A DNA stretch of 39,874 nt from DASWOJ01 sp964242415 (GTDB taxonomy: Bacteria > Pseudomonadota > Alphaproteobacteria > Acetobacterales > Acetobacteraceae), in contig CAXTAT010000041.1 in the NCBI GenBank assembly GCA_964242415.1, positions 1 through 39,874 of the forward strand. The letters are read 5' to 3'. Shown piece by piece: positions 1 through 7,610 of the stretch. The notes below the pieces were generated by a model. It was not told where the DNA came from and did not search any database. It saw only the letters and a program-made list of their open reading frames with translations. Position 1 is the first letter of the stretch. Each line of letters opens with the position of its first letter. Both the position numbers and the translations under genes were made by a program.

Positions 1-655
1 TCCAGCGGTCCATCTGGCCCTGGTTGATCTGCTGCGTGCCATGGTACAGCCCCGTCGTGTCGCCCAACCCCACGGTATTGGCGGTGGCGAACAGCCGGAA
101 GCTCGGGTGCGGCTTGATGACCCGGTTCTGGTCGAGCAGGGTCAGCCGGCCCTCCACCTCCAGCACGCGCTGGATGACGAACATTACGTCCGGACGCCCG
201 GCGTCATACTCATCAAACACCAGCGCGCACGCGTGCTGCAGCGCCCACGGCAGGATGCCCTCGCGGAACTCGGTAATCTGCTTGCCGTCCTTCAGGACGA
301 TGGCGTCCTTGCCGATCAGGTCGATGCGGCTGATGTGGCTGTCCAGGTTGACCCGGATGCAGGGCCAATTCAGCCGTGCCGCCACCTGCTCGACATGGGT
401 GCTTTTCCCCGTGCCGTGATAGCCCTGGATCAGCACCCGGCGGTTAAAGGCGAACCCCGCCAGGATCGCCAGCGTAGTCTCGCGATCGAACTTGTAGGCG
501 TCGTCGCGCTCCGGCACATGCTCCGTCTCCACCGAGAAGGCGGGCACATCCATGTCGATGTCCAGGCCGAACGCCTCTCGGGCCGAGACGGTCGTATCCG
601 GGGTGTTGATGGTGGCGGTCGGGGTGTGGCGCGCGTCGGCAGCGATGTCGTTCAT
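1..655 (-). CDS. cobS: Cobaltochelatase subunit CobS (partial, N-terminal part)
   Basis: AAA+ ATPase subunit of aerobic cobaltochelatase, which with CobT drives ATP-dependent cobalt insertion into hydrogenobyrinate a,c-diamide (CobN carries the substrate site) in cytoplasmic B12 synthesis. The first 218 residues are visible; the gene runs off the window start (family length is about 330). Seen: an N-terminal segment rich in T/D, then Walker A GYHGTGKS (about 78-85), the conserved stretch NLDSHISRIDLIGKD (about 103-117), Walker B ALVFDEYDAG (about 144-153) and the sensor-like FATANTVGLGD (about 189-199). The start ATG at 655-653 is the first Met ahead of the conserved N-terminus. It lies 83 bp downstream of a J-domain gene on the same strand, an arrangement common in alphaproteobacteria (recalled knowledge). 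cobT would be expected just outside the window. Confidence 0.95.
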   Translation of the reverse strand, partial: MNDIAADARHTPTATINTPDTTVSAREAFGLDIDMDVPAFSVETEHVPERDDAYKFDRETTLAILAGFAFNRRVLIQGYHGTGKSTHVEQVAARLNWPCIRVNLDSHISRIDLIGKDAIVLKDGKQITEFREGILPWALQHACALVFDEYDAGRPDVMFVIQRVLEVEGRLTLLDQNRVIKPHPSFRLFATANTVGLGDTTGLYHGTQQINQGQMDRW

Positions 656-738
656 AGGCCTTGGATGTCCTGTGCAATGTCCAAACGTGCCGTGGGCCGG
701 GCGGAAGCACACTAGACCCCTTCGGCGCAGATGCGAAG

Positions 739-1329
739 TTAACCCGCAGCGGCCATGCGGGGTTCGCTGGTCAAATGTTGACGGACCGCGGCATAGGCAA
801 GGTTGATGACCTTCAGCCGCTCCTCCGATGCGCGGTCGCCGCCGTTGGCGTCTGGATGGTGGCGCTTGGCCAGTTCCTTGTAGCGATGCTTGAGCACGTC
901 CAGCGACACCGGCCAGTCCAGGCCCAAGGTCTGCATCGGCTCGCGCAACCCGGCCGGCACCGTGGGCACGGCGGGCTTTGGCGGGGCACGGTTGACGCGG
1001 CCGGCGGACAGGATGTGCAGGGGATCGTGCAGCAGCGTCTCGTCCATCGCCTGCTTGCCCAGGCTGCCCAGCGGCCAGGTCGGGCGCTGCCATCCGGTGT
1101 CGGCCCGGGTCTGCGCCTCGATCTGGCTGGCGGACATGCCCTTGTAGAAATCCCAGGCCGCGTTGTAGGCGCGGACATGCTCAAGACAGAACCACCAGTA
1201 TTGGTTCAGCTCGGTCCGTGACTTCGGTGCGCGATACTCGCCGGCATGGGCGCAGCCAAGCATGTCGCAGGGGCGGCCCGGCGCGGCCGGGTCGGGCGCA
1301 AAGGCCCGTGGTCGCGTGGATCGGGTCAT
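739..1329 (-). CDS. J-domain (DnaJ-like) protein with Cys-rich N-terminus
   Basis: 196-residue protein with a C-terminal J domain (about 138-190). The HPD tripeptide that stimulates Hsp70/DnaK ATPase is at 158-160, in RHHPDANGGD, followed by the helix IV-like NLAYAAVRQHL. There is no G/F-rich or zinc-finger DnaJ region, so this is a class III J protein. The N-terminal half carries a possible metal-binding set: C21, C26, H28, C48, H51 (CDMLGCAH and WWFCLEH). I chose ATG 1329-1327 because an AGGGGCG stretch precedes it; the longer frame starting at 1491 runs through the intergenic palindrome. It is co-directional with cobS downstream and divergent from bolA. A role as DnaK co-chaperone for a cobS-linked client is inference. 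Confidence 0.88.
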   Translation of the reverse strand: MTRSTRPRAFAPDPAAPGRPCDMLGCAHAGEYRAPKSRTELNQYWWFCLEHVRAYNAAWDFYKGMSASQIEAQTRADTGWQRPTWPLGSLGKQAMDETLLHDPLHILSAGRVNRAPPKPAVPTVPAGLREPMQTLGLDWPVSLDVLKHRYKELAKRHHPDANGGDRASEERLKVINLAYAAVRQHLTSEPRMAAAG

Positions 1330-1421
1330 CGCCCCTATATGTGCGGTGTTCGCGGCGACGGGCAAGTGGCGGGATGCGGCTCCGGACCAGCCGCCCGCCG
1401 CCAACCGCTGATCGGGGCCAC

Positions 1422-1517
1422 GCCATTGCGGGCCGGCTTCGGCGTGGCAATCCGGGGGCGCCGGCGCCGTCCCCGCCCACCGGATCGCCACGCCGCAAGC
1501 ACGGCCCGCGATGGCGG
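1422..1517. repeat. Dispersed intergenic palindromic repeat, copy A
   Basis: Imperfect ~95-bp inverted repeat. The left arm begins CCATTGCGGGCCGGCTTC and includes GGCAATCCGG. The right arm reads CCGGATCGCCACGCCGCAAG and ends CCCGCGATGG, its near reverse complement. It is the most diverged of four copies (others near 10551, 22471 and 29820). It sits between the divergent J-domain and bolA genes, so it should be folded in both transcripts or lie upstream of both promoters. No transposase accompanies it. Confidence 0.75.
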
Positions 1518-1605
1518 CGCAGGACCCACCGAGAGCCGTTCATGGTCAAACCTGGTTGGCAACGAATGCTTCCCAGGACCGCCCAGCGGAGCTAAAGCCA
1601 TCCCC

Positions 1606-1893
1606 ATGCCAGACACCCGCGCCGACCGCATCCGCGCCGCCCTTACCGCCCTCAGTCCGGCGTTGCTCGTCGTCAACGACGACAGCAGCCAGCACGCCGG
1701 CCATTCGGGATCGCGGGCTGGTGGGGAGACGCATTACAGCGTGCTGGTGGTGGCCGACGCCTTCGCCGGGCAGGGCAGGGTGGCCCGGCACCGCATGGTG
1801 AACGCGGTGCTGGACCAGGAATTCCAAGGCGGCCTGCACGCCCTGGCGCTGACCCTGCGCACCCCTGCGGAGCAGGACGCCGCTAGGGCGTAG
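1606..1893 (+). CDS. bolA: BolA family protein
   Basis: 95-residue protein with the BolA fold. It starts MPDTRADRIRAAL, then LVVNDDSSQHAGH, THYSVLVVADAF, and the recognition stretch RVARHRMVNAVLDQEF followed by LHALALTLRTPAEQ. BolA proteins partner with monothiol glutaredoxins in iron-sulfur/iron trafficking and can bind DNA; the conserved His in SQHAGH and in ARHRMV fit the cluster-ligand positions of the family. ATG 1606 is the first Met ahead of the domain; the longer frame from 1246 passes through repeat copy A and is not believable. Divergent from the J-domain gene. Its 3' end overlaps the convergent DUF2889 gene by 11 bp. Confidence 0.92.
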   Translation: MPDTRADRIRAALTALSPALLVVNDDSSQHAGHSGSRAGGETHYSVLVVADAFAGQGRVARHRMVNAVLDQEFQGGLHALALTLRTPAEQDAARA

Positions 1894-2458
1894 CCGGCCC
1901 GGTGTAGAATGCCGGCCATTGCCGCTGCACCACCGGGCTGTCCGGGGCATAGGCCAGGCAGGTGCCCAGCATCATCGGCTTGCCCGCGGTTTCGGTGGCA
2001 TTCGGCGCATCCGGTCCTGGCGCCTTCTTCGTACGCACGGCGAACAGCGTCTGGAACGCCACCGTGCCCATCTGCCCCAGCAGCTCCCGCAGGTGGGTGC
2101 AGCCGTGCACGCCGCCGATGCGCTGGTTGGCCTCCTTCAGGAATCCCCGCCCAACCCGCAACCCCGCCAGCCCTGCAAAGTTGGGCGCGGCGCTGGGACA
2201 GATCGTGTACGGCCCATACTCCGTGACGGCCTCGAACTGGGTGATCACCATGTCCTCGGTCAGCGTCATGCGGGCCAGCATGCCGTGCAGCGGGGTGCCT
2301 GGCTCGATCCAGCCGCGGTCGGTATTGCCAAAGCCGTAGCTTTTGGTATCGGTCAGCCGCGCCTCGATGTCGAACAGGCCATCGGCGCGGCGGTAGCCCC
2401 GCAGCTCGATGTCGCGCAGGTGCAGCAGTTCGCGGTCGGCGGGCGGGCTGAGCGGCAT
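1883..2458 (-). CDS. DUF2889 domain protein
   Basis: 191-residue protein of the DUF2889 family, function unknown. Recognisable features are ELRGYRRADGLFDIEARLTD near the N-terminus and the histidine/cysteine-bearing motif GGVHGCTHLRELL near the middle, followed by a variable C-terminus. Many family members occur beside aromatic or acyl-CoA catabolic genes (recalled). Here it is 11 bp downstream of an aspartoacylase-like deacylase gene on the same strand, with AGGGACC as the likely ribosome-binding site, so the two are probably co-transcribed. The longer frame reaching 3094 is only a shadow of that upstream gene. The stop overlaps the end of bolA tail to tail. Confidence 0.85.
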   Translation of the reverse strand: MPLSPPADRELLHLRDIELRGYRRADGLFDIEARLTDTKSYGFGNTDRGWIEPGTPLHGMLARMTLTEDMVITQFEAVTEYGPYTICPSAAPNFAGLAGLRVGRGFLKEANQRIGGVHGCTHLRELLGQMGTVAFQTLFAVRTKKAPGPDAPNATETAGKPMMLGTCLAYAPDSPVVQRQWPAFYTGPATP

Positions 2459-2469
2459 GTCGAAGGTCC

Positions 2470-3414
2470 CTAGATGAAGCGCGCCAGCCTGACGGCGGTG
2501 TGGCCGCGGCTGGGGCGCAGGCTGGGCATCACCAGCAGGCAGTCGTCGTGCGGCGTGCGGATTTCCGTGGTGCCGTCCAGCGCAATCAGGGTGTTGCGCC
2601 GGGGCACCACGTCGCCGCCGCGAAAGGATTGCAGGAAGGTGAAGCCGGAGGTCGCGGCGGTGACAGTCGTGGTCACCTCGGCACGGCGCACCGGCATTGC
2701 AACGGGCGGCGCCCGCGTTTCGACCATGCCGGTGTGCAGCAGCATCGCGTCCACGCAGGCCTGGGTGACGGCCACGGTATCCGGCTGCCAGTGCTGCCCG
2801 GCCTCCACCAGGCACGCCGTATAGGGGCTGCCGTCCCGGGTGAAGTGGGCGTAGTCGATCAGGCGCGGCCCCGTGACATGGCCGCCATCCGCCACCACCA
2901 GGCCGGGCACGCCCAGCGCCGCGGCCAGCGCCAGCCCGCCCGGGGTGGGGCCGCTCAGGATCAGCGGCTCGGACGGCCACAGCATGGAGTGCAAGTCGAG
3001 CAGCACGTCCACCGTGTCGATCAACGGGCGGATGTCGCGGGCGCGGTCCAGCTCGTTGCTGCGGCGCGGGCCGTCGAGCATGGCCGGGTCCCACAGGCGG
3101 TTCATGTCCTCGTCCAGGAAGCGCGACGCCGTGGGGTGGGCAGGGTCGAACCGGGCGAAGGCGGCGATGTTGGCAAAGCCCAGCGTCAGGCTGCCGCGCG
3201 CCGGCCGGATGCCGCCGCGCAGCAGCCGGTCGAGCACGACCGCCCCGGCGATCTCGTTGCCGTGCAGCAGCGCCACCAGGGCGACGTGCGGCCCCGGCCG
3301 GGACGAGCCGAAGGTCGTGAAGCCGCGCACCCCGGTGTTGCCGCCCATCCAGGACTGGATGTCGGGCGCGGCCAGATCGACCGCGAAGTGCGGCACGGAC
3401 AGCGGTGACTCCAT
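2470..3414 (-). CDS. Succinylglutamate desuccinylase/aspartoacylase (AstE/AspA) family deacylase
   Basis: 314-residue zinc-dependent amidohydrolase of the M14-like AstE/AspA family, which hydrolyses N-acyl amino acids or related amides. Zinc ligands are visible as His and Glu in ALLHGNEIAGA (about 50-60) and His in LLDLHSML (about 141). The arginine-bearing ARFDPAHPTASRFLDEDMNR and the YTACLVEAGQH stretch with the likely catalytic Glu also fit. The C-terminal beta domain (about 235-314) includes FLQSFRGGDVVPR. Length matches the family. Upstream lies a 343-bp divergent spacer facing a glycosyltransferase; downstream is the DUF2889 gene, likely in one operon. The substrate cannot be told from sequence; no arginine-succinyltransferase pathway genes are near, so AstE in the strict sense is unlikely. 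Confidence 0.85.
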   Translation of the reverse strand: MESPLSVPHFAVDLAAPDIQSWMGGNTGVRGFTTFGSSRPGPHVALVALLHGNEIAGAVVLDRLLRGGIRPARGSLTLGFANIAAFARFDPAHPTASRFLDEDMNRLWDPAMLDGPRRSNELDRARDIRPLIDTVDVLLDLHSMLWPSEPLILSGPTPGGLALAAALGVPGLVVADGGHVTGPRLIDYAHFTRDGSPYTACLVEAGQHWQPDTVAVTQACVDAMLLHTGMVETRAPPVAMPVRRAEVTTTVTAATSGFTFLQSFRGGDVVPRRNTLIALDGTTEIRTPHDDCLLVMPSLRPSRGHTAVRLARFI

Positions 3415-3757
3415 GCCCCGCTAGGCCACCCGGTGCGGCATGGCGTCCGGGGCGGCAGCCATCTCTGTCGTGATTGCTGACATGGTCCTACTCTACTCGC
3501 CTGGCCGCCGCCGGCAACCGCGTCCCTGGCCGCCGGCAACCGCGTCGCTGGCGGGTCTGCGCTGCAATGCCTCCCCCTGCCGAGCCTTTCCCGCGTCGCG
3601 GGGCTGGCGCGGTGCAACCGTGTCCTGTACCCGGATGAACTGTTGAAAAAAGGAACGGTGGACCAGCCTTGAGCAGCCCGGCACCCAACGACATGCCCTC
3701 CAGCCCGGCTGGACGGCAGCGCCAGGCGTATCGCGCCATGCTCCGTCCCTGCACCGG
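3415..3757. other. Divergent intergenic spacer with a short tandem duplication
   Basis: No convincing gene. It holds the promoters of the divergent deacylase and glycosyltransferase genes. A two-unit tandem duplication spans 3501-3547: a 25-bp unit beginning CTGGCCGCCGCCGGCAACCG, followed by a second unit lacking 3 bp. Confidence 0.5.
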
Positions 3758-5005
3758 TTGACGAGCGTGCCGGATCGCGCCGTGCCCGATGCATCCGGCG
3801 CCCCGGTCCTGCACCCGCTGCACCGGCTGTGGCGCGGCCTGCCGCAGGGACCACGCCGCCGGCTGCTGACGGGCGCCGCCGCCCTGGTTGCACCGCGGCC
3901 GGACCAGCGGGTTCCGCAGGTGCAGGGCGGGGTCGCCGTCGGCGGCGAGCTGGACCGGCCGTCCGGAATGGGGGAGGGCGCGCGGCTGATGCTGCACGGC
4001 CTGGCCGAGCTGGGGGTACCCTGCTGGCCGTTGCGGCCCGGCTGCCTGCCGCCGCCGGGCGCGGCGCTCGTGCTGCACGTCACCGCGCCGGGGCTGCCGC
4101 TGGCGCTGCTGCGGCTGGGCCGCGCCGCCCTGCGAGGACGCCGGGTGATCGGCTACTGGGCCTGGGAGTTGCCGGTCGTGCCGGACATCTGGCGGGCGGG
4201 CCTGCCCTTCGTGCATGAGGTGTGGGCGCCGTCGCGCTTCTCCGCCACGGCATTGCGGCCCCTGCTGCCCGGGGTGCGCGTGGTGCCGCATCCGGTGGCC
4301 GCCTGCCCGCCGGCCCGGTCGGCCCTACGCCGCGCCGATTTTGGGCTGCCCGCCGGTGCCGTCATCACGATAGCGGCATTTAGCCTGGCGTCCAGCTTCG
4401 AGCGCAAGAACCCGCTTGGCGCCATCGCCGCGTACCGGCTGGCGTTCGGCGACCGGGCGGACCGCCTGCTGCTGCTGCGCGTCGGCAACCCGCACCATTT
4501 CCCCGCCGACTTCGCCAGGCTGCAGGCGGCAGCGGCCGGGCTGCCCAACGTGCGGCTGGACACCCGCACCCTGCCGGCCGCCGACAGCCATGCCTTGATG
4601 GCGGCGTGCGACATCGTGCTGTCCCTGCACCGCAGCGAGGGCTTCGGCCTGGTCCCTGCCGAAGCCATGCTGCTGGGCGTGCCGGTGGTGGCGACGGGTT
4701 GGTCCGGCAACATGGACTACATGGACCCGGAGTGCGCGGCCCTGGTTCCCTTCGACCTGGTTCCGGCCCGGGACCCGCGCGGGGTCTTCGAGGCGCCGGG
4801 CGCGGTCTGGGCCGATCCGGACCTGGCCGCCGCGGCCGCTCACCTGGTTCACTTGGCCGACGACCCGGCGGCGCGCCGTCGCCTGGGCCTGGCCGGACAG
4901 CAGGCGGCGCGGCTGCGCCTCGGCACGGGACCGCTGGCCGACGCCGTGCGCAGCCTGGGCCTGGCGGTTCCATGCCCGCCTGTTCCATGTCCGGTTGCTC
5001 CGTGA
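3758..5005 (+). CDS. Glycosyltransferase, GT4-like (group 1)
   Basis: 415 residues. The C-terminal half is a GT-B nucleotide-sugar domain: FSLASSFERKNPLGAIAAY (about 208-226, phosphate/sugar-contacting region), LPNVRLDT, and the EX7E-type motif HRSEGFGLVPAEAM with E294 and E302, followed by GVPVVATGWSGNMDYM. The N-terminal ~60 residues are low-complexity and poorly conserved. The called start is a TTG at 3758; in-frame GTG codons at 3767 and 3782 are alternatives. It probably acts in the cytoplasm on a lipid-linked or cell-surface glycan; donor and acceptor are unknown. A second glycosyltransferase overlaps its 3' end. No polymerase, flippase or sugar-nucleotide genes are nearby, so the glycan is unidentified. 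Confidence 0.85.
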   Translation: MTSVPDRAVPDASGAPVLHPLHRLWRGLPQGPRRRLLTGAAALVAPRPDQRVPQVQGGVAVGGELDRPSGMGEGARLMLHGLAELGVPCWPLRPGCLPPPGAALVLHVTAPGLPLALLRLGRAALRGRRVIGYWAWELPVVPDIWRAGLPFVHEVWAPSRFSATALRPLLPGVRVVPHPVAACPPARSALRRADFGLPAGAVITIAAFSLASSFERKNPLGAIAAYRLAFGDRADRLLLLRVGNPHHFPADFARLQAAAAGLPNVRLDTRTLPAADSHALMAACDIVLSLHRSEGFGLVPAEAMLLGVPVVATGWSGNMDYMDPECAALVPFDLVPARDPRGVFEAPGAVWADPDLAAAAAHLVHLADDPAARRRLGLAGQQAARLRLGTGPLADAVRSLGLAVPCPPVPCPVAP

Positions 5006-6078
5006 GGGTGCTAGTTTGGCAATGGGGCCGCCGCGGGGCCGGCCCGCGCTATGCCGCGGAGCTGGCGCGCAGCTTTGCCCTGGTGCCGGGCACGACGAGC
5101 CTGCTGTCCCTGGCCGCCGGGGCGGAGCTGCTGCGTTCCGCCCATCCGCCGCCCTGCGACCTGCCGTTCCGCACCTATGACGGCCTCGTCGGCCTCGCCT
5201 TCCGTGCCCTGCGTGCGCCGCTGCTGCTGCCGCGGCTAGTGGCGTGGCTGCGGGCGCAGCGGGTCGATGTCGCGCTGTGCGCCATGCCAGCGCCGCTGGA
5301 CTTGGTGATGGCGGCGGCGCTGCGCCGGGCCGGGGTGCCGTTCGCGGTCGTGGTGCACGACGCGGACCCGCATCCCGGCGACGGCTTTCCCTTGCAGATG
5401 CGGCTGCAGCGGCGGCTGCTCGGCCATGCCGATGGCGCCATCGCGTTGAGCACCCACGTCGCCGACCGGCTGCTTGAGCAGGGCATTGGCGGGCGGCTGC
5501 TGATGACCGGCGCGCTGCCGCCGTTCAGCTTCGGCCCGCCGTCGCCGCCGCCCGGCGCGCATGGCGGCCCGCTGCGCCTGCTGTCGTTCGGCCGGCTGCT
5601 GCCCTACAAGGGATTGGACCTGCTGGCGGAGGGCCTGGCCCAGCTCGGCCGGCGCGATGACCTGCAGGTGCGCGTGGTCGGCAGCGGCCCGGACTCGCCG
5701 GTGCTGGACACCCTGCGCAGCATGCCCGGCGTCGTGGTGGAGAACCGCTGGGTGCCGGAGGACGAGGTCGGCGACCTGCTGGCCTGGTCGGACGCCCTGG
5801 TGCTGTCGCACCGCGAGGCCAGCCAAAGCGGTGTGGCCGCCGCCGCCATCGCCGCACGCCGCTGGATCGTTGCGACCCGCGTCGGTGGCCTAGCGGAGCA
5901 GTTGCAGGCAACCCCCTGCGCCCTGCTCTGCGATCCGACGCCGGACAGCCTGGCCGATGCCCTGCGGCGGCTCCTCGCGCGGCAGCCAACCTACCAGCAC
6001 GACGCGCAGGACCCCGGCCTCGTCTGGCAGGCCGGGTCAGCCCGGATGCATAGCCGGCTCGAGGAGCTGCGGCGCTAG
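4972..6078 (+). CDS. Glycosyltransferase, GT4-like (group 1)
   Basis: About 368 residues. The N-terminal domain starts VRVLVWQWGRRGAGPRYA. The C-terminal GT-B domain has LRLLSFGRLLPYKGLDLLAE, LQVRVVGSGPDS, ENRWVPEDEVGDLL and LVLSHREASQSGVAAAAIA, where the usual second Glu of EX7E is not obvious. Three in-frame starts are possible: ATG 4972, ATG 4987 and GTG 5002. GTG 5002 would give a GTGA overlap with the upstream stop, and the conserved domain begins there; 4972 is listed as the most inclusive. It overlaps the preceding glycosyltransferase, so both are probably translated from one message and act in the same glycan pathway. Convergent with the helicase gene downstream. Confidence 0.85.
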   Translation: MPACSMSGCSVRVLVWQWGRRGAGPRYAAELARSFALVPGTTSLLSLAAGAELLRSAHPPPCDLPFRTYDGLVGLAFRALRAPLLLPRLVAWLRAQRVDVALCAMPAPLDLVMAAALRRAGVPFAVVVHDADPHPGDGFPLQMRLQRRLLGHADGAIALSTHVADRLLEQGIGGRLLMTGALPPFSFGPPSPPPGAHGGPLRLLSFGRLLPYKGLDLLAEGLAQLGRRDDLQVRVVGSGPDSPVLDTLRSMPGVVVENRWVPEDEVGDLLAWSDALVLSHREASQSGVAAAAIAARRWIVATRVGGLAEQLQATPCALLCDPTPDSLADALRRLLARQPTYQHDAQDPGLVWQAGSARMHSRLEELRR

Positions 6079-6167
6079 GCAAGCCAACTTGGGTTTGCGC
6101 AGGGATAGAACCCAGGCGGGCTCGCGCTGCTTGGCACCCGTATGGGCACCAGGCCGCGCAAGCCTGC

Positions 6168-7316
6168 CTAGGCCGCCCGCGCCTCCGGCTCCTCCACCTG
6201 CAGCCGCGTGCGGATCAGCTTCTCGATGTCGCGCAGGAAGGGGCGCTCGTTGCGGTCGCAAAAGCTGATTGCGATGCCAGCCTGCCCGGCGCGCGCCGTG
6301 CGGCCGATGCGGTGCACATACGCCTCCGGCACGTTTGGCAGGTCGAAGTTCACCACATGGGTCACCCCGTCCACGTCGATGCCGCGGGCGGCGATGTCGG
6401 TCGCCACCAGCACGCTGATGCGCCCGGCCTTGAAGGCGGCCAGCGCCTTCTCCCGCTGCGGCTGGCTTTTATCGCCGTGGATCGCGGCGGCGGGCTGGCC
6501 CATCGCCTCCAGGTGCTGCGTCACGCGGTCGGCGCCGTGCTTGGTGCGGGTGAACACCAGCACGCGGCTCATGCTGCTGCTGCGCAGCATGTCGGCCAGC
6601 AGCGCCCGCTTGCGCGCGGTGTCCACGAAGATCACCCGCTGCTCCACCCGGTCCACCGTGGTCGCGACGGGGGTAACCGCCACGTGCACGGGATCGCGCA
6701 GCATCTGGCCGGCAAGGGTGGAAATCTCCTTCGGCATGGTGGCCGAGAAGAACAGCGTCTGCCGGGTCGGCGGGATGGTCTGCACGATCTTGCGGATCGG
6801 CACGATGAAGCCGAGGTCCAGCATGTGGTCGGCCTCATCCAGGACCAGGATCTCGACGCCGTTCAGGTGTATGGCGCCGTCCTGCATGTGGTCCATGAGC
6901 CGCCCCGGCGTGGCGACCAGGATGTCCACCCCGGCGCCGACGGCCTTTACCTGCCGCAGCTTCGGCACGCCGCCGAACATCAGCGCGGTGCGCAGCCCGG
7001 TCTGGCGGCCGTAACTGCGAAAGCTCTCGGCAATCTGGCTGGCCAGCTCGCGCGTCGGCGACAGCACCAGCACCCGGCAGCCGCGGCGCGGCGCCTGCTT
7101 CGGGTTGGCCAGCAGGCGGTGCAGGATCGGCAACGCGAAGGCGGCGGTCTTGCCGGTGCCGGTCTGGGCGATGCCCTGCACGTCGCGGCCGGCCATGACG
7201 TGCGGGATGGCCTGCACCTGGATCGGCGTCGGCTCGGTGTAGCCCTCGTTGACCAGCGCCTTCAGGAGCGGCGCGGCGAGGCCAAGGGATTCAAAGCTGG
7301 TCGGGATGGTGGACAT
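6168..7316 (-). CDS. rhlE: DEAD-box ATP-dependent RNA helicase, RhlE-like
   Basis: 382-residue helicase core with every expected motif: Q motif around TSFESLGL and TPIQVQAIP, motif I QTGTGKT (51-57), Ia PTRELASQI, Ib TPGRL, motif II DEAD (160-163), motif III SAT, motif IV VLVFTRTKHGAD, V ATDIAARGIDVDGV, and VI HRIGRTARAG. The C-terminal extension is almost absent (ends LQVEEPEARAA), so this is a minimal RhlE-type enzyme for RNA unwinding in ribosome assembly or mRNA decay. ATG 7316 begins MSTIPTSFES; the longer frame to 7796 runs into the divergent aminotransferase. The 5' spacer is about 290 bp, long enough for a regulated leader as in cold-induced helicases, but no specific element is recognised. 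Confidence 0.93.
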   Translation of the reverse strand: MSTIPTSFESLGLAAPLLKALVNEGYTEPTPIQVQAIPHVMAGRDVQGIAQTGTGKTAAFALPILHRLLANPKQAPRRGCRVLVLSPTRELASQIAESFRSYGRQTGLRTALMFGGVPKLRQVKAVGAGVDILVATPGRLMDHMQDGAIHLNGVEILVLDEADHMLDLGFIVPIRKIVQTIPPTRQTLFFSATMPKEISTLAGQMLRDPVHVAVTPVATTVDRVEQRVIFVDTARKRALLADMLRSSSMSRVLVFTRTKHGADRVTQHLEAMGQPAAAIHGDKSQPQREKALAAFKAGRISVLVATDIAARGIDVDGVTHVVNFDLPNVPEAYVHRIGRTARAGQAGIAISFCDRNERPFLRDIEKLIRTRLQVEEPEARAA

Positions 7317-7610
7317 GGCAGAGCTTTCGATGGCTCGCCCCGGACGGTGAGGGATCAGGCGCGCGGAGCGGGCACAGCGGTCAACAGGACCGCAAACCGG
7401 CGCAAGAAGCTTGATGATGCCGCCGGTGCCGAACGCATCGCACGAAGCCAGGTCAAACCGCGCACGGCCTATATCGGTTTGCAGCGCAGCAAAGTCAAGG
7501 AAATCAGTGGCCACCACGTTGCAGCGCGATAATGAACCGCGCAGGGGTTGATCCCGCCCCGGTTTCGCGCGACCCCTTGAGGCCTGCCAACGCCGTCCCA
7601 GGGGCCTCCC
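7317..7610. other. Divergent promoter region rhlE / aminotransferase
   Basis: 294-bp spacer between divergent genes. No gene or clear regulatory element recognised. An AGGGGCC stretch just before ATG 7611 is the probable ribosome-binding site of the aminotransferase. Confidence 0.4.

Noticed and set aside
6090..6114. Possible terminator hairpin between the glycosyltransferase and rhlE (TGGGTT ... AACCCA)
   Set aside because: The stem is only 6 bp with a 13-nt loop and no T tract, too weak to call.
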